Shown: piece after piece, positions 18,058 through 27,013 of the stretch
How the letters are laid out: every line of letters begins with the position of its first letter
Numbering within the stretch: position 1 is the first letter of the stretch
NCBI RefSeq assembly: GCF_037076565.1
Contig: NZ_AP029028.1
Span: 1,922,001-1,986,000 of the forward strand
Source of the DNA: Herbaspirillum sp. DW155
GTDB lineage: Bacteria; Pseudomonadota; Gammaproteobacteria; Burkholderiales; Burkholderiaceae_D
DNA length: 64,000 nt
Direction of reading: 5' to 3'
Made by a program: the position numbers and the translations under genes
Notes under the pieces: model-generated
What the model was told of the DNA's origin: nothing
What the model saw: the letters and a program-made list of their open reading frames with translations, nothing else
The model's database searches: none

Positions 18058-18447
18058 CTAGCGCACGCAGTTCAAGTCGCCTTCCTTGCAGCCTGCAAGA
18101 TTCTTCAGTTCGTCCGCACGCTGGCGGGTCTTGTCGGCCAGGCAGGTCTGCAGTGCCAGCGAGGCCGCCGATCCCCCTGCACTGGCCGCGCTCTCGAAAC
18201 GGCAGGACAGGTCGCGGTACTTCAGCCAGGCCAGTTGCACCTCGCGCAGCTGGTTCTGCCTGGCTTTGTTCAGCTTGTCGCGATAGGCCATGTAGGTGGC
18301 GTTGAGATCGGCATCGTTCTGGGTCAGCGTCTCGGAGGCGCAGGCATTCATCTCGGCCTGGGTGGTGGCCTTGGTGCAATCGGCGGCAAAGGCGCTGCCG
18401 GCACTCAGGAGCAGCGCGGCTGCCAGCAGGGACAGGGGGGCTTTCAT
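18058..18447 (-). CDS. LprI-type (DUF1311) exported protein
   Basis: 129 aa with signal peptide MKAPLSLLAAALLLSAGSAF cleaved at AA. The mature domain DCTKATTQAEMNACASETL, DADLNATYMAYRDKL and LREVQLAWLKYRDLSCRFE is the DUF1311 fold. The founder, mycobacterial LprI, is reported as a lysozyme inhibitor, but most relatives are uncharacterised. Conserved cysteines (about positions 24, 36, 82, 101) suggest disulphides. It is the third type of small exported protein in this stretch. Confidence 0.85.
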   Translation of the reverse strand: MKAPLSLLAAALLLSAGSAFAADCTKATTQAEMNACASETLTQNDADLNATYMAYRDKLNKARQNQLREVQLAWLKYRDLSCRFESAASAGGSAASLALQTCLADKTRQRADELKNLAGCKEGDLNCVR

Positions 18448-18639
18448 GATCGGAACTCCGGTTTCTCAGGGGCCCGTGGCTGCAGGGCATCGCGGCGCGT
18501 TTGCAGCTTGTCGGGATAAAATCACATTTTGCCTGTCTTAGAAGAAGGATGAGCTACCCGGTTCGTCCGTTTCTGCCACGAAATTGCAACAAGTCGTATC
18601 CGACTTGCCCCTATCCAACCCGCTTGAGGAGACCTGCAG

Positions 18640-18990
18640 ATGGGCTTGAGCTGGCTATCCGCCATCAAACTGATTCCCTGGGGCGATGTCGTCCAGGCCA
18701 CCCCCGGCATCGTCAAGGGCGCGCGCGATCTCTGGTCGCGCACGCGCAAGGCCAAGACGGCGGTGGAGACCGCGCCTGCCGCACCGGTCGCGGGCGACGT
18801 CGGCCAGCTGGCGCAGCGCATCGCCCAGCTGGAAGCCGAGCAACTCGACGCCAGCCAGCTGATCAACACCCTGGCCGAGCAGAATGCGCAACTGGTGGCG
18901 ACCATGGATGCCATGCGCCGCCGCCTGCGCATGCTGAGCGCCGTCTGCGTGCTGCTGGCCGTGGGCGTGGCGGCGGTGTGGCTGCGCTGA
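18640..18990 (+). CDS. Small membrane protein with coiled coil (unknown function)
   Basis: 116 aa; not recognised. The N-terminal region (residues 1-40) is mildly amphipathic. Residues 50-92 form a heptad-rich coiled coil (LAQRIAQLEAEQLDASQLI). A single C-terminal transmembrane helix (LSAVCVLLAVGVAAVWL) ends the protein, so it is likely tail-anchored. GAGGAG precedes the ATG at good spacing. It is 45 bp upstream of the FtsX-type permease in the same direction. Confidence 0.75.
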   Translation: MGLSWLSAIKLIPWGDVVQATPGIVKGARDLWSRTRKAKTAVETAPAAPVAGDVGQLAQRIAQLEAEQLDASQLINTLAEQNAQLVATMDAMRRRLRMLSAVCVLLAVGVAAVWLR

Positions 18991-19035
18991 GTTTTTTATC
19001 GGCATTTTTCCTGATTCTTTTTCCCTGGCTTCCGC

Positions 19036-21534
19036 ATGTTCCAACAAGCACTGCGCATGACCCTGCGCGACTGGCGCACTGGTGAACTCCGCTTCCTGCT
19101 GATCGCGCTGATCGTGGCAGTGGCGGCCCTGTCCTCGGTGGGTTTCTTCGTTGACCGCATGCGCGCCGGCATGACGCGCGATGCGCATCAGTTGCTGGGG
19201 GCCGATCTGCTGATCGCCGCCGATCAGCCGCTGCCGCCCCAATGGCTGCAGCAGGCCGGCGCGCAAGGCTTGCTGCAGGCGCAGACCCAGGTCTTTCCCA
19301 GCATGGCCCAGGCCGGCGAGGGCGATACGGCGCGTTCGGTGCTCTCGTCCATCAAGGCCGTCAGCGCAGGCTATCCGCTGCGCGGCCAGGTGCGGCTGCA
19401 GGGCGCCGATGGCGCTGACCGTCCGGCCGAGGGCATTCCCCGGCCGGGCACCGTGTGGGTGGACCCGCAGATCCTCTCGCAGCTGGATGTGAAGGTGGAC
19501 CAGACCATCAGGCTGGGCGATCTGCCGCTGCAGATCGCGGCCGTCATCTCGGTGGAACCGGATCGCGGCAGCGCCTTCGTCAACTTCGCGCCGCGTGTGA
19601 TGCTCAGTGAAAGCGATCTCGCCGCCACGCACCTGATACAGGTCGGTTCGCGCGTGACCTACCGGCTCCTGATCGCCGGGCCGGCCGAGGCGGTGCAGCG
19701 CTACCAGAAGCAGATCGAAAGCCAGATCGACACCGGGAAATTGCGCGGCGTGCGTCTGGAATCGCTGGAAAACGGCCGTCCCGAAATGCGCGCCACGCTG
19801 GACCGCGCCGAGCAGTTCCTGTCCCTGGTCGGGCTGCTGTCGGCCATGTTGGCCGCGCTGGCCGTGGCCATGGCGGCGCGCCGCTTCATGCTGCGCCATC
19901 TGGATGCCTGCGCCATGCTGCGCTGTTTCGGCATGACGCAATCGCAGGTGACCACGCTCTATCTGACCGAATTCATCCTCATCGGCCTGGCCGCCAGCGT
20001 CATCGGCATGCTGGTCGGTTTTGCCGCGCACTTCGCGCTGCTGCAATGGCTGGGCAGTTTCATGCCCACCGCCTTGCCGCCGCCGGGCTGGGCACCCGCA
20101 CTGCAGGGCGTGGCCACCGGCTTGCTGCTGCTGGTCGGGTTTGCCCTGCCGCCCATCCTGCAATTGCGCAACGTGCCGCACAACCGCGTGATCCGCCGCG
20201 AGCAGGGCGCACCGCAGGCGCTCACCGTGGCCACCTATGGATTGGGCACGCTGGTGTTTTCAGGTCTCTTGCTGTGGCAGGCGGGCGATCTCAAGCTGGG
20301 TTTACTGACCATTGCCGGTTTCCTGGGCGGCTTTGGCCTGTTCGCGCTGGTGGCCTGGCTTTGTCTGCGCGCGCTGCGTTCCTTGCGCGGGCTGGTGGAC
20401 CGCCAGAGCTGGCGCTTTGCCATCGACGGCCTGCAACGCCGTCCGGCCGCGGCCGTCATGCAGGTGGTGGCGCTGGGGCTGGGACTGATGGCGCTCTTGC
20501 TGCTGACTGTGATCCGTGGCGATCTGGTTGGCGCGTGGCAGCAGGCGACCCCGCCTGACGCACCCAACCGCTTCATCATCAACATCCAGCCCGACCAGCG
20601 CCAGGGCGTGCAGCAGGTGCTGCGCCAGGGCGGGGTGCAGGATGTGGCGCTGTATCCGATGATTCGCGGACGGCTGGTGCAGATCAATGGCCGTGCCGTC
20701 AATCCGGACGATTACAAGGAAGACCGCGCCAAGCGTCTGGTGGACCGTGAATTCAATCTCTCGACCATGGCCGATATCCCACCGGGCAATGGCATCGTGG
20801 CCGGCCGCTGGTACGACGACAGTCGCCCGGAAGCCTCGGTGGAACGCGGCCTGGCGCAGACCCTGGGCATTAAGCTGGGCGACCGCCTGCAATTCGACAT
20901 CGCCGGGCAACTGGTGGAGGCGCCGGTGACCAGCCTGCGCAAGCTGGAGTGGGGGTCACTGCGGGTGAATTTCTTCGTGATCCTCAACCCGACATTGATG
21001 CGCGATACGCCGCAAAGCTGGATCACTGCGGTACACCTGACACCGCAGCAGGAGATGCTGGCCAATACACTTGCGCGCGATTTTCCCAATCTGACCGTGG
21101 TGGACATAGGAAGTGTACTGAGACAGATTCAGGAAGTGGTCGGTCAAGTGATTGCAGCTGTAGAGTTCCTGTTCCTGTTCACTTTGTGTTCAGGTGTACT
21201 GGTACTGTACGCTGCACTGGCAGGGTCCCAGGATGAACGTGTACGGGAAGCTGGCCTGTTGCGTGCCCTCGGTGCGACCCGGCAGGAGCTGTCCCGCGCC
21301 CAGCGCATCGAGGTGCTGCTGGTGGGTTCGCTGGCCGGCCTGTTGGCCGCCAGCGGGGCGGCCGGCATTGGCTGGGCGCTGGCGCATTACGTCTTCAATT
21401 TCGACTGGAGCTTCAGTCCCCTGGTGTGGGTGGCCGGCATGGGCCTGGGCGCGGCTTGCTCGGCGCTGGGCGGCTGGGCCGGATTGCGCCATGTGCTGCG
21501 CCGTCCGCCCTTGCAGACCTTGCGCGAGGCCTGA
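19036..21534 (+). CDS. FtsX-type ABC transporter permease (YbbP-like)
   Basis: 832-aa inner-membrane permease with the two-FtsX-domain architecture of YbbP/LolC-like large permeases. There is a first TM at about 19-40, a large periplasmic domain, a TM cluster about 260-500 (LSLVGLLSAMLAALAVAMAAR, YLTEFILIGLAASVIGMLVG), a second periplasmic domain, and three C-terminal TMs ending GLRHVLRRPPLQTLREA. Members work with a YbbA-type ATPase in lipoprotein or envelope-lipid handling or as mechanotransmission pumps. No ATPase gene is adjacent in this window, so its partner is encoded elsewhere. Confidence 0.9.
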   Translation: MFQQALRMTLRDWRTGELRFLLIALIVAVAALSSVGFFVDRMRAGMTRDAHQLLGADLLIAADQPLPPQWLQQAGAQGLLQAQTQVFPSMAQAGEGDTARSVLSSIKAVSAGYPLRGQVRLQGADGADRPAEGIPRPGTVWVDPQILSQLDVKVDQTIRLGDLPLQIAAVISVEPDRGSAFVNFAPRVMLSESDLAATHLIQVGSRVTYRLLIAGPAEAVQRYQKQIESQIDTGKLRGVRLESLENGRPEMRATLDRAEQFLSLVGLLSAMLAALAVAMAARRFMLRHLDACAMLRCFGMTQSQVTTLYLTEFILIGLAASVIGMLVGFAAHFALLQWLGSFMPTALPPPGWAPALQGVATGLLLLVGFALPPILQLRNVPHNRVIRREQGAPQALTVATYGLGTLVFSGLLLWQAGDLKLGLLTIAGFLGGFGLFALVAWLCLRALRSLRGLVDRQSWRFAIDGLQRRPAAAVMQVVALGLGLMALLLLTVIRGDLVGAWQQATPPDAPNRFIINIQPDQRQGVQQVLRQGGVQDVALYPMIRGRLVQINGRAVNPDDYKEDRAKRLVDREFNLSTMADIPPGNGIVAGRWYDDSRPEASVERGLAQTLGIKLGDRLQFDIAGQLVEAPVTSLRKLEWGSLRVNFFVILNPTLMRDTPQSWITAVHLTPQQEMLANTLARDFPNLTVVDIGSVLRQIQEVVGQVIAAVEFLFLFTLCSGVLVLYAALAGSQDERVREAGLLRALGATRQELSRAQRIEVLLVGSLAGLLAASGAAGIGWALAHYVFNFDWSFSPLVWVAGMGLGAACSALGGWAGLRHVLRRPPLQTLREA

Positions 21535-21615
21535 TCCGAAGCAGATCAAGAAAGCCGGCAACAGCTGCCGGACTGCGCCGACGCGCCAGTCCGGCTGCGG
21601 TATCATGGCGGTCTT

Positions 21616-22017
21616 ATGCAAATCGAAGATCCCAACCAACCGAGCACGTTCGAACTCATCGGCGGCGCTGACAAGCTGCGCGAGATGGTCGACCGTTTCT
21701 ATGACCTGATGGACCTGGAGCCGGAGTTCGCCGGCATCCGCGCGCTGCATCCGCCTTCGCTGGACGGCTCGCGCGAGAAGACCTACATGTTCCTCTCCGG
21801 CTGGACCGGCGGTCCCAGCCTGTACATGGAAAAATTCGGCCATCCGCGTCTGCGGGCGCGCCATCTGCCTTTCCCCATCGGCATCTCGGAGCGTGACCAG
21901 TGGCTGCGCTGCATGACCTGGGCCATGCAGGACGTGGGCCTGCCGGAAGACCTGATGAAGCGCCTGCTGGCGGCGCTCTACCAGACGGCCGACTGGATGC
22001 GCAACAAGCCCGAATGA
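21616..22017 (+). CDS. Group II truncated haemoglobin
   Basis: 133-aa 2-on-2 globin. Residues consistent with group II are visible: a B10 Tyr in MVDRFYDLMD, the proximal His in the HPRLRARHLPF segment, and a G8 Trp in RDQWLRCMTWAMQD; the GWTGGPSLYMEKFG loop is typical. Such proteins bind O2 or NO and are linked to redox or nitrosative stress. It starts 81 bp after the permease gene and ends 20 bp before rmuC, so it may be co-transcribed with rmuC. Confidence 0.93.
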   Translation: MQIEDPNQPSTFELIGGADKLREMVDRFYDLMDLEPEFAGIRALHPPSLDGSREKTYMFLSGWTGGPSLYMEKFGHPRLRARHLPFPIGISERDQWLRCMTWAMQDVGLPEDLMKRLLAALYQTADWMRNKPE

Positions 22018-22036
22018 ATCGCCCTGGATTGGTCTC

Positions 22037-23524
22037 ATGTCCCTTTTTGAAATGATCCTGGCCGGCCTGGTGGTGGTCGGCCTTGTGCTGCAAGTGCTGA
22101 TCCTGCTGCGTGGCAGCCAGCGGCAGGATGACGACACCGCGCTGGTGATCGAAGATGCGTTGCTGCAGGTCAAGCAAGACCTGCAGCGCCATCAGCAGGA
22201 CACGGGCGAGCGCATCGAGCGCGAGCTGCGTGCCCAGGTACAGGCCAGCGCCCAGAGCACACGCCAGGAGCTGGGCGCCAATTTCGCCCAGTTGCAGCAG
22301 ACGCTGGCCACGCAGATGTCCAGCGTGGCCGGGCTGCAGAACCAGCAGATCGATGGCTTCGCGCAGCAACTGGTGAAATTGAACGAGAGCAATGCCCAGC
22401 AACTGGAGAGCATGCGCCAGTCCATCACGCTGCAGGCGCAGGTCAACCGCGAAGAGCAGGCCATGTCGCTCAAGCGTTTCGGCGATACGCTGAACCAGCA
22501 ACTGTCGGCGCTGACCGAATCGAACGCCCAGCGCATGGCCGAGGTGCGCGCTACGCTCGAAGCCAAGATCAAGGACCTGCAGAACGACAACGCGCACAAG
22601 CTGGAAGAGATGCGCAAGACCGTGGATGAGAAACTGCATGCCACGCTGGAGCAGCGCCTGGGTGAATCCTTCAAGCTGGTCTCGGACCGGCTGGACAAGG
22701 TGCACCAGGGCCTGGGCGAGATGCAGCAACTGGCCACCGGCGTGGGCGACTTGAAGCGCGTGCTGACCAATGTGAAGACGCGCGGCACCTGGGGCGAAGT
22801 GCAGCTGGAAATCCTGCTGGAACAGATGCTCACTCCCGACCAGTACGCCAAGAACGTCGAGACCGTCCCGGCCAGCGGCGAGCGGGTGGAATTCGCCATC
22901 CGCCTGCCGGGTGCCAAGGAAGACGCGGGCCAGGTCTGGATGCCCATCGACGCCAAATTCCCCAAGGAACAGTACGAGCGCCTGGTCGATGCCGCCGAAC
23001 GTGCCGATGCCGAGGGCGTCGCCACGGCCGGCCGCGAGCTGGAACGCGCCGTGCGCGGGGAGGCCAGGACGATTGCCGAGAAATACCTGTCGCCGCCCCT
23101 GACGACCGACTTCGCCATCCTCTTCCTGCCTACCGAAGGGTTGTATGCGGAGGTGATGCGCCGGCCGGGATTGTCGGATGAATTGCAGCGCACCTGTCGG
23201 GTGACAATTGCCGGCCCGTCCACCTTGTCGGCCCTGCTCAACAGCTTGCAGATGGGTTTTCGCACGCTGGCGCTGGAGAAGCGCTCCTCGGAAGTATGGC
23301 AGGTGCTGGGCGCGGTCAAGACCGAGTTCGGCAAGTTCGGCGAAGTGCTGGCCTCCACCAAGAGTGCGCTGGAACGCGTGGCCAAGAACATCGACCAGGC
23401 CGAGACCCGGACCCGTCAGATGACGCGCAAGCTCAAGTCGGTGGAAGCCCTGCCGGTGGAGAATGCGCAGAAGCTCTTGGGTACCGGCGAGCCGGATCTT
23501 GGCGAGGATGCAGACGGCGTGTGA
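22037..23524 (+). CDS. rmuC: DNA recombination protein RmuC
   Basis: 495 aa: an N-terminal TM (LFEMILAGLVVVGLVLQVLIL), a coiled coil to about residue 235, then the RmuC nuclease-like domain with TRGTWGEVQLEILLEQML, VWMPIDAKFPKEQYERL and FLPTEGLYAEVMRRPGL. E. coli rmuC limits inversion at short inverted repeats. The PD-(D/E)XK-like acidic and Lys residues (E, D and AKFP) are present. It is ended by a terminator shared with the convergent moeA. Confidence 0.95.
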   Translation: MSLFEMILAGLVVVGLVLQVLILLRGSQRQDDDTALVIEDALLQVKQDLQRHQQDTGERIERELRAQVQASAQSTRQELGANFAQLQQTLATQMSSVAGLQNQQIDGFAQQLVKLNESNAQQLESMRQSITLQAQVNREEQAMSLKRFGDTLNQQLSALTESNAQRMAEVRATLEAKIKDLQNDNAHKLEEMRKTVDEKLHATLEQRLGESFKLVSDRLDKVHQGLGEMQQLATGVGDLKRVLTNVKTRGTWGEVQLEILLEQMLTPDQYAKNVETVPASGERVEFAIRLPGAKEDAGQVWMPIDAKFPKEQYERLVDAAERADAEGVATAGRELERAVRGEARTIAEKYLSPPLTTDFAILFLPTEGLYAEVMRRPGLSDELQRTCRVTIAGPSTLSALLNSLQMGFRTLALEKRSSEVWQVLGAVKTEFGKFGEVLASTKSALERVAKNIDQAETRTRQMTRKLKSVEALPVENAQKLLGTGEPDLGEDADGV

Positions 23525-23545
23525 GGCTGCGCAAGTGCTCATGCG

Positions 23546-23571
23546 AAAAAGGACGGCTTGCCGTCCTTTTT
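23546..23571. terminator. Bidirectional terminator between rmuC and moeA
   Basis: AAAAAGGACGG / CCGTCCTTTTT with loop CTTG. Both strands carry a T-run, fitting the convergent genes. Confidence 0.9.
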
Positions 23572-23593
23572 GTTCATGTGCGCCGCAGCCGTG

Positions 23594-24895
23594 TCAGACC
23601 AGTCCGTCGAACAGCACCACCGCCACCTCTTCGCCCGCCGCCACGTCGCCGCGTTCATGTTCCAGCTCGATGATGCAATTGGCATCCGACATCGAGCGCA
23701 GGATGCCGGAACCCTGCATGCCGGTCAGGCGCACGCGCCATCGGCCCTCTTCATCAGGGGCCAGGATGCCGCGCTGGTATTCGGTGCGGCCAGCCTTCTT
23801 GCGGATCGCTGTTGCGGTCTGCACACGCAGACGCGGCAGCGGATTGGCTTCGGCACCGGCCAGGCGCAGCAGGGCGTCGCGCACGAAGAAGGAAAAGCTC
23901 ACCGTCACCGCCACAGGATTGCCGGGCAGGCCGAACAGATAGGCATCGCGCCCGCGCGAACTGATGCGGCCGAAAGCCAGTGGCCGGCCCGGGCGCATGG
24001 CGATTTTCCAGAAGCTCATCTCACCCAGCTTGGCCATGATCTGCTTGGTGTAGTCCGCTGCACCGACCGAGACGCCGCCGGAGGTGATGACGGCATCGGC
24101 TTGCTCGCAGGCGCTGCGGAAGGCCGCTTCCAGGGCGGCCGGATCGTCCGGCACCACACCCAGGTCCAGCACATCACAGCCCAGGCGGGTCAGCATGCCG
24201 TGCAGCGTGTAGCGGTTGGAGTCATACACGCAACCGGCATCGAGCGGTTCACCCACCGAACGCAACTCGTCGCCGGTAGAGAAAAAGGCCACGCGCAAAC
24301 GGCGCTGCACCGGCACTTCGGCGATGCCCAGAGAAGCCAGCAGGCCGATGTCGGAAGGGCGCAGCACCCGGCCGCGCGGCAGGGCTACGCTGCCCAGGGC
24401 CAGGTCTTCACCGCGCAGTCGGCGGTTGTCGCCGGGGCGCACGCGGCCAGCCGGCAGGGTGACGCCTTGTGCATCGGCGTGCGTGGTCAGTTCCTGCGGG
24501 ATCACGGTATCGCAGCCTTCCGGCATCGGCGCGCCGGTCATGATGCGCACGCACTGGCCGGGGCCGACGCTGCCTGCAAAGCGCTCGCCTGCATGCACCG
24601 CGCCGATGATCTGCAGGCGCACTTGCTTGCCCTCGGCCACCTCCTCGCCGCGCAGGGCGTAGCCATCCATGGCTGAATTGTCGTGGGCCGGCACGTCGAT
24701 GCGGGAAATGATGTCCTGCGCCAGCACGCGCGAGAGGGCGCTGCGGATAGCCAGTTTCTCGACCGCTTCGATGGGCGTGATGAAGTCCTGGATCACGGCT
24801 TGTGCGCGCGCCACCGTCATGGCGTTGGGGTCATAGCCGCTGATGCAGCTGACGATCTCTTGCAGCGTGGGCGTTGAAGTCTTGGGTTGGGTCAT
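23594..24895 (-). CDS. moeA: Molybdopterin molybdotransferase
   Basis: 433-aa enzyme that inserts molybdate into adenylylated molybdopterin. Motifs: DNSAMDGYALRGEE, RIMTGAPMPEGCDTVI, FFSTGDELRSVGEPLDAG, TSGGVSVGAADY and the C-terminal FGLPGNPVAV. The last part (about residues 350-430) is the MoeA domain IV. The start overlaps the mobA stop (ATGA), so translation is coupled within the Moco operon. Confidence 0.95.
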   Translation of the reverse strand: MTQPKTSTPTLQEIVSCISGYDPNAMTVARAQAVIQDFITPIEAVEKLAIRSALSRVLAQDIISRIDVPAHDNSAMDGYALRGEEVAEGKQVRLQIIGAVHAGERFAGSVGPGQCVRIMTGAPMPEGCDTVIPQELTTHADAQGVTLPAGRVRPGDNRRLRGEDLALGSVALPRGRVLRPSDIGLLASLGIAEVPVQRRLRVAFFSTGDELRSVGEPLDAGCVYDSNRYTLHGMLTRLGCDVLDLGVVPDDPAALEAAFRSACEQADAVITSGGVSVGAADYTKQIMAKLGEMSFWKIAMRPGRPLAFGRISSRGRDAYLFGLPGNPVAVTVSFSFFVRDALLRLAGAEANPLPRLRVQTATAIRKKAGRTEYQRGILAPDEEGRWRVRLTGMQGSGILRSMSDANCIIELEHERGDVAAGEEVAVVLFDGLV

Positions 24896-25518
24896 TGTTC
24901 TGATTCGAGCTGTTGCAGTTCCAGCCCGGTATTGATGTTGCAGAAGGCGCGTTCGTCAGGAAACGCCACTTCGACGCAAGCGAGGCTGGCAAACCAGCGG
25001 TCCATCTTGCGTTCGCCAGCGGCGAGGAAGGCATCCAGCGAGGCGCGCGTGTCCGTGCGCAGCAGCGAGCATACAGGATGGCGCTGGCGGCCGTGGTCGC
25101 CTTCAGTGACCGCGATGGCGGCCTGCGCACCGCTGGCGCTGAGGGCGCTGAGGGCGGCGTAGAGGTGTGCCACCAGGTCATAGGGAATCAGCGGCGAGTC
25201 GCACGGGACGGTCGCCAGCAGCGGCGTGTGGCAATGGGCCAGGCCACATTGCAGACCGGCCAGCGGGCCGGGAAAATCCCCCTGCAAGTCATGCCAGACC
25301 GGATAGCCGAAGCGCGCATATTCCAGCTGGGAGCGGTTGGCGTTGATCGCCAGCGTGCCGACCTGCGGTGCCAGGCGTTCCAGCACATGCTGTACCAGCG
25401 GCTTGCCGTGGAGGACTTGCAGGCCCTTGTCCACGCCGCCCATGCGCGTGCCACGGCCACCGGCCAGGACCAGGCCGGTAATGTGGCTGGTGCAGTAGAG
25501 ATTGGCGGTGGAAGACAT
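24892..25518 (-). CDS. mobA: Molybdenum cofactor guanylyltransferase
   Basis: 208 aa. It attaches GMP to Mo-molybdopterin to form the guanine dinucleotide cofactor used by DMSO-reductase-family enzymes such as nitrate reductase. The nucleotidyltransferase signature is LVLAGGRGTRMGGVDKGL (residues 17-34), followed by TVPCDSPLIP. It is 30 bp after moaA and overlaps moeA by four bases. Confidence 0.94.
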   Translation of the reverse strand: MSSTANLYCTSHITGLVLAGGRGTRMGGVDKGLQVLHGKPLVQHVLERLAPQVGTLAINANRSQLEYARFGYPVWHDLQGDFPGPLAGLQCGLAHCHTPLLATVPCDSPLIPYDLVAHLYAALSALSASGAQAAIAVTEGDHGRQRHPVCSLLRTDTRASLDAFLAAGERKMDRWFASLACVEVAFPDERAFCNINTGLELQQLESEQ

Positions 25519-25548
25519 GATGCAGACGGGGAGGGTAGGCGCGCGGCA

Positions 25549-26664
25549 CTAGCCGCCGATATAGGACATCTCGACCTTGCGCACCGGCGCGTCCTGCATG
25601 GCGCTGCGCAGTTCGGAATAGCGGTCGCCGCGCTGCCCCCAGAGGGCCGCGATGGCACCGGCAATTTCGGCATCGCTGCTGCCATTGCGCACGATGCTGC
25701 GCAGGTCGTGCCCTTCGCTGGCAAACAGGCAGGTGTAGACCTTGCCCTCGGTGGACAGGCGCGCGCGCGAGCAATCCTGGCAGAAGGCTTGCGTTACGCT
25801 GGAGATCACGCCGATCTCGCCGCTGCCATCGACATAGCGCCAGCGTTCGGCAGTCTCGCCGGTGTAGTTGGGATCGGCCACTTCCAGCGGCATTTCGGCG
25901 GCGATGCGGCGTACCACCTCGCTGGAGGGTAGCACCTCGTCCATGCGCCAGCCGTTGGAGGAACCCACATCCATGTATTCGATGAAGCGCAGGATGGCCG
26001 GGCTGCCCTTGAAGTAGCGTGCCATCGGCAGGATCTGGTCGTCGTTGACGCCCTTCTTGACCACCATGTTGATCTTGATCGGACCGAGGCCGGCAGCGTG
26101 CGCCGCTTCGATGCCTTCCAGCACACGGGCCACAGGGAAGTCGACGTCGTTCATGCGGCGAAAGCTCGCGTCATCCAGCGAATCCAGCGAGACCGTCACG
26201 CGCTTGAGTCCGGCTGCCTTGAGGGCCACGGCCTTTTGCTTCAGCAGGGTGCCATTGGTGGTCAGGGTGAGGTCGATTTCCTCGCCGTCGGGGGTGCACA
26301 GGGCGGCCAGCATGCCGATCAGGGTCTCGATGTTCTTGCGCAGCAGCGGCTCGCCACCGGTCAGGCGGATCTTGCGTACGCCATGCGCCACGAACTGGGC
26401 CGCCACGCGGGTCAGCTCCTCGAAGGTCAGCAGGTCGGAATGCGGCAGGAACTGGTATTGCTTGTCGAAGACATCCTTGGGCATGCAATAGACGCAGCGG
26501 AAATTGCAGCGGTCGGTGACTGAAATGCGCAGGTCATGCAGCGGACGTCCCAGGCTGTCGGAGAGCCGGCCGGTAGGCTGGACGGCCACCGGCGCGCCGA
26601 CACCTGACGGGCTGGCGGATGAGGCTTGCCGATAATCGACGATGGGAATGACGCGCTTGTTCAT
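25549..26664 (-). CDS. moaA: GTP 3',8-cyclase
   Basis: Radical SAM enzyme for the first step of molybdenum cofactor synthesis. The N-terminal CX3CX2C cluster is [10 protein letters not shown]. The C-terminal second [4Fe-4S] site is [19 protein letters not shown]. The C-terminus ends in the functionally required Gly-Gly (YIGG). The start is [13 protein letters not shown] at 26664, giving 371 aa; a longer upstream frame adds non-conserved residues. First gene of moaA-mobA-moeA. Confidence 0.96.
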   Translation of the reverse strand: MNKRVIPIVDYRQASSASPSGVGAPVAVQPTGRLSDSLGRPLHDLRISVTDRCNFRCVYCMPKDVFDKQYQFLPHSDLLTFEELTRVAAQFVAHGVRKIRLTGGEPLLRKNIETLIGMLAALCTPDGEEIDLTLTTNGTLLKQKAVALKAAGLKRVTVSLDSLDDASFRRMNDVDFPVARVLEGIEAAHAAGLGPIKINMVVKKGVNDDQILPMARYFKGSPAILRFIEYMDVGSSNGWRMDEVLPSSEVVRRIAAEMPLEVADPNYTGETAERWRYVDGSGEIGVISSVTQAFCQDCSRARLSTEGKVYTCLFASEGHDLRSIVRNGSSDAEIAGAIAALWGQRGDRYSELRSAMQDAPVRKVEMSYIGG

Positions 26665-27013
26665 ACGTTCTGGCGGTAACAGGTGTGTAAAGATAGCACG
26701 GCTGGCGCAGTGGCGTAGATGCACGATCATGCATATAGCGCATGCCTGCGGCTGACGTTGAGCGCCTGTCGCCGCCAAACGCCCGGCCCGGACGGGATCT
26801 GGCTTGCAAGGGCATCAGTGGGCGCCGCAACTGTATCGTTGCCAGCGGATGGCAACTGTCCGCAAATAGGCGTTCCGTTGCCGATGAGCCTGGGCGCCAA
26901 AGACCTCATATCGGGATGTGCAGACATGAAAAAGGGAGCCGAAGCTCCCTTGTTCATTGCCACGGTACAGGCCATCAGGGGCACCCGCTGGCGGGCACAC
27001 CCTGAGGTCCATC
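26665..27013. other. Intergenic region between moaA and rne
   Basis: No gene recognised. It holds the moaA leader and promoter (minus strand) and the rne terminator. An octamer CGCTATAT (minus strand, 26740-26733) matches one arm of the ModE operator of enterobacteria, but the second arm is not evident, so this is a weak suggestion of molybdate control. I could not fit a Moco riboswitch. Confidence 0.4.
26931..26953 (-). terminator. Rho-independent terminator after rne
   Basis: Perfect stem AAGGGAGC / GCTCCCTT with a tetraloop (TTCG on the minus strand), followed by TTTC on the minus strand. It is 60 bp beyond the rne stop. Confidence 0.8.

Noticed and set aside
26665-26890. Moco riboswitch in the moaA leader
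   Set aside because: Could not place the conserved core or the pairing pattern by eye; only a ModE-like half-site is visible.
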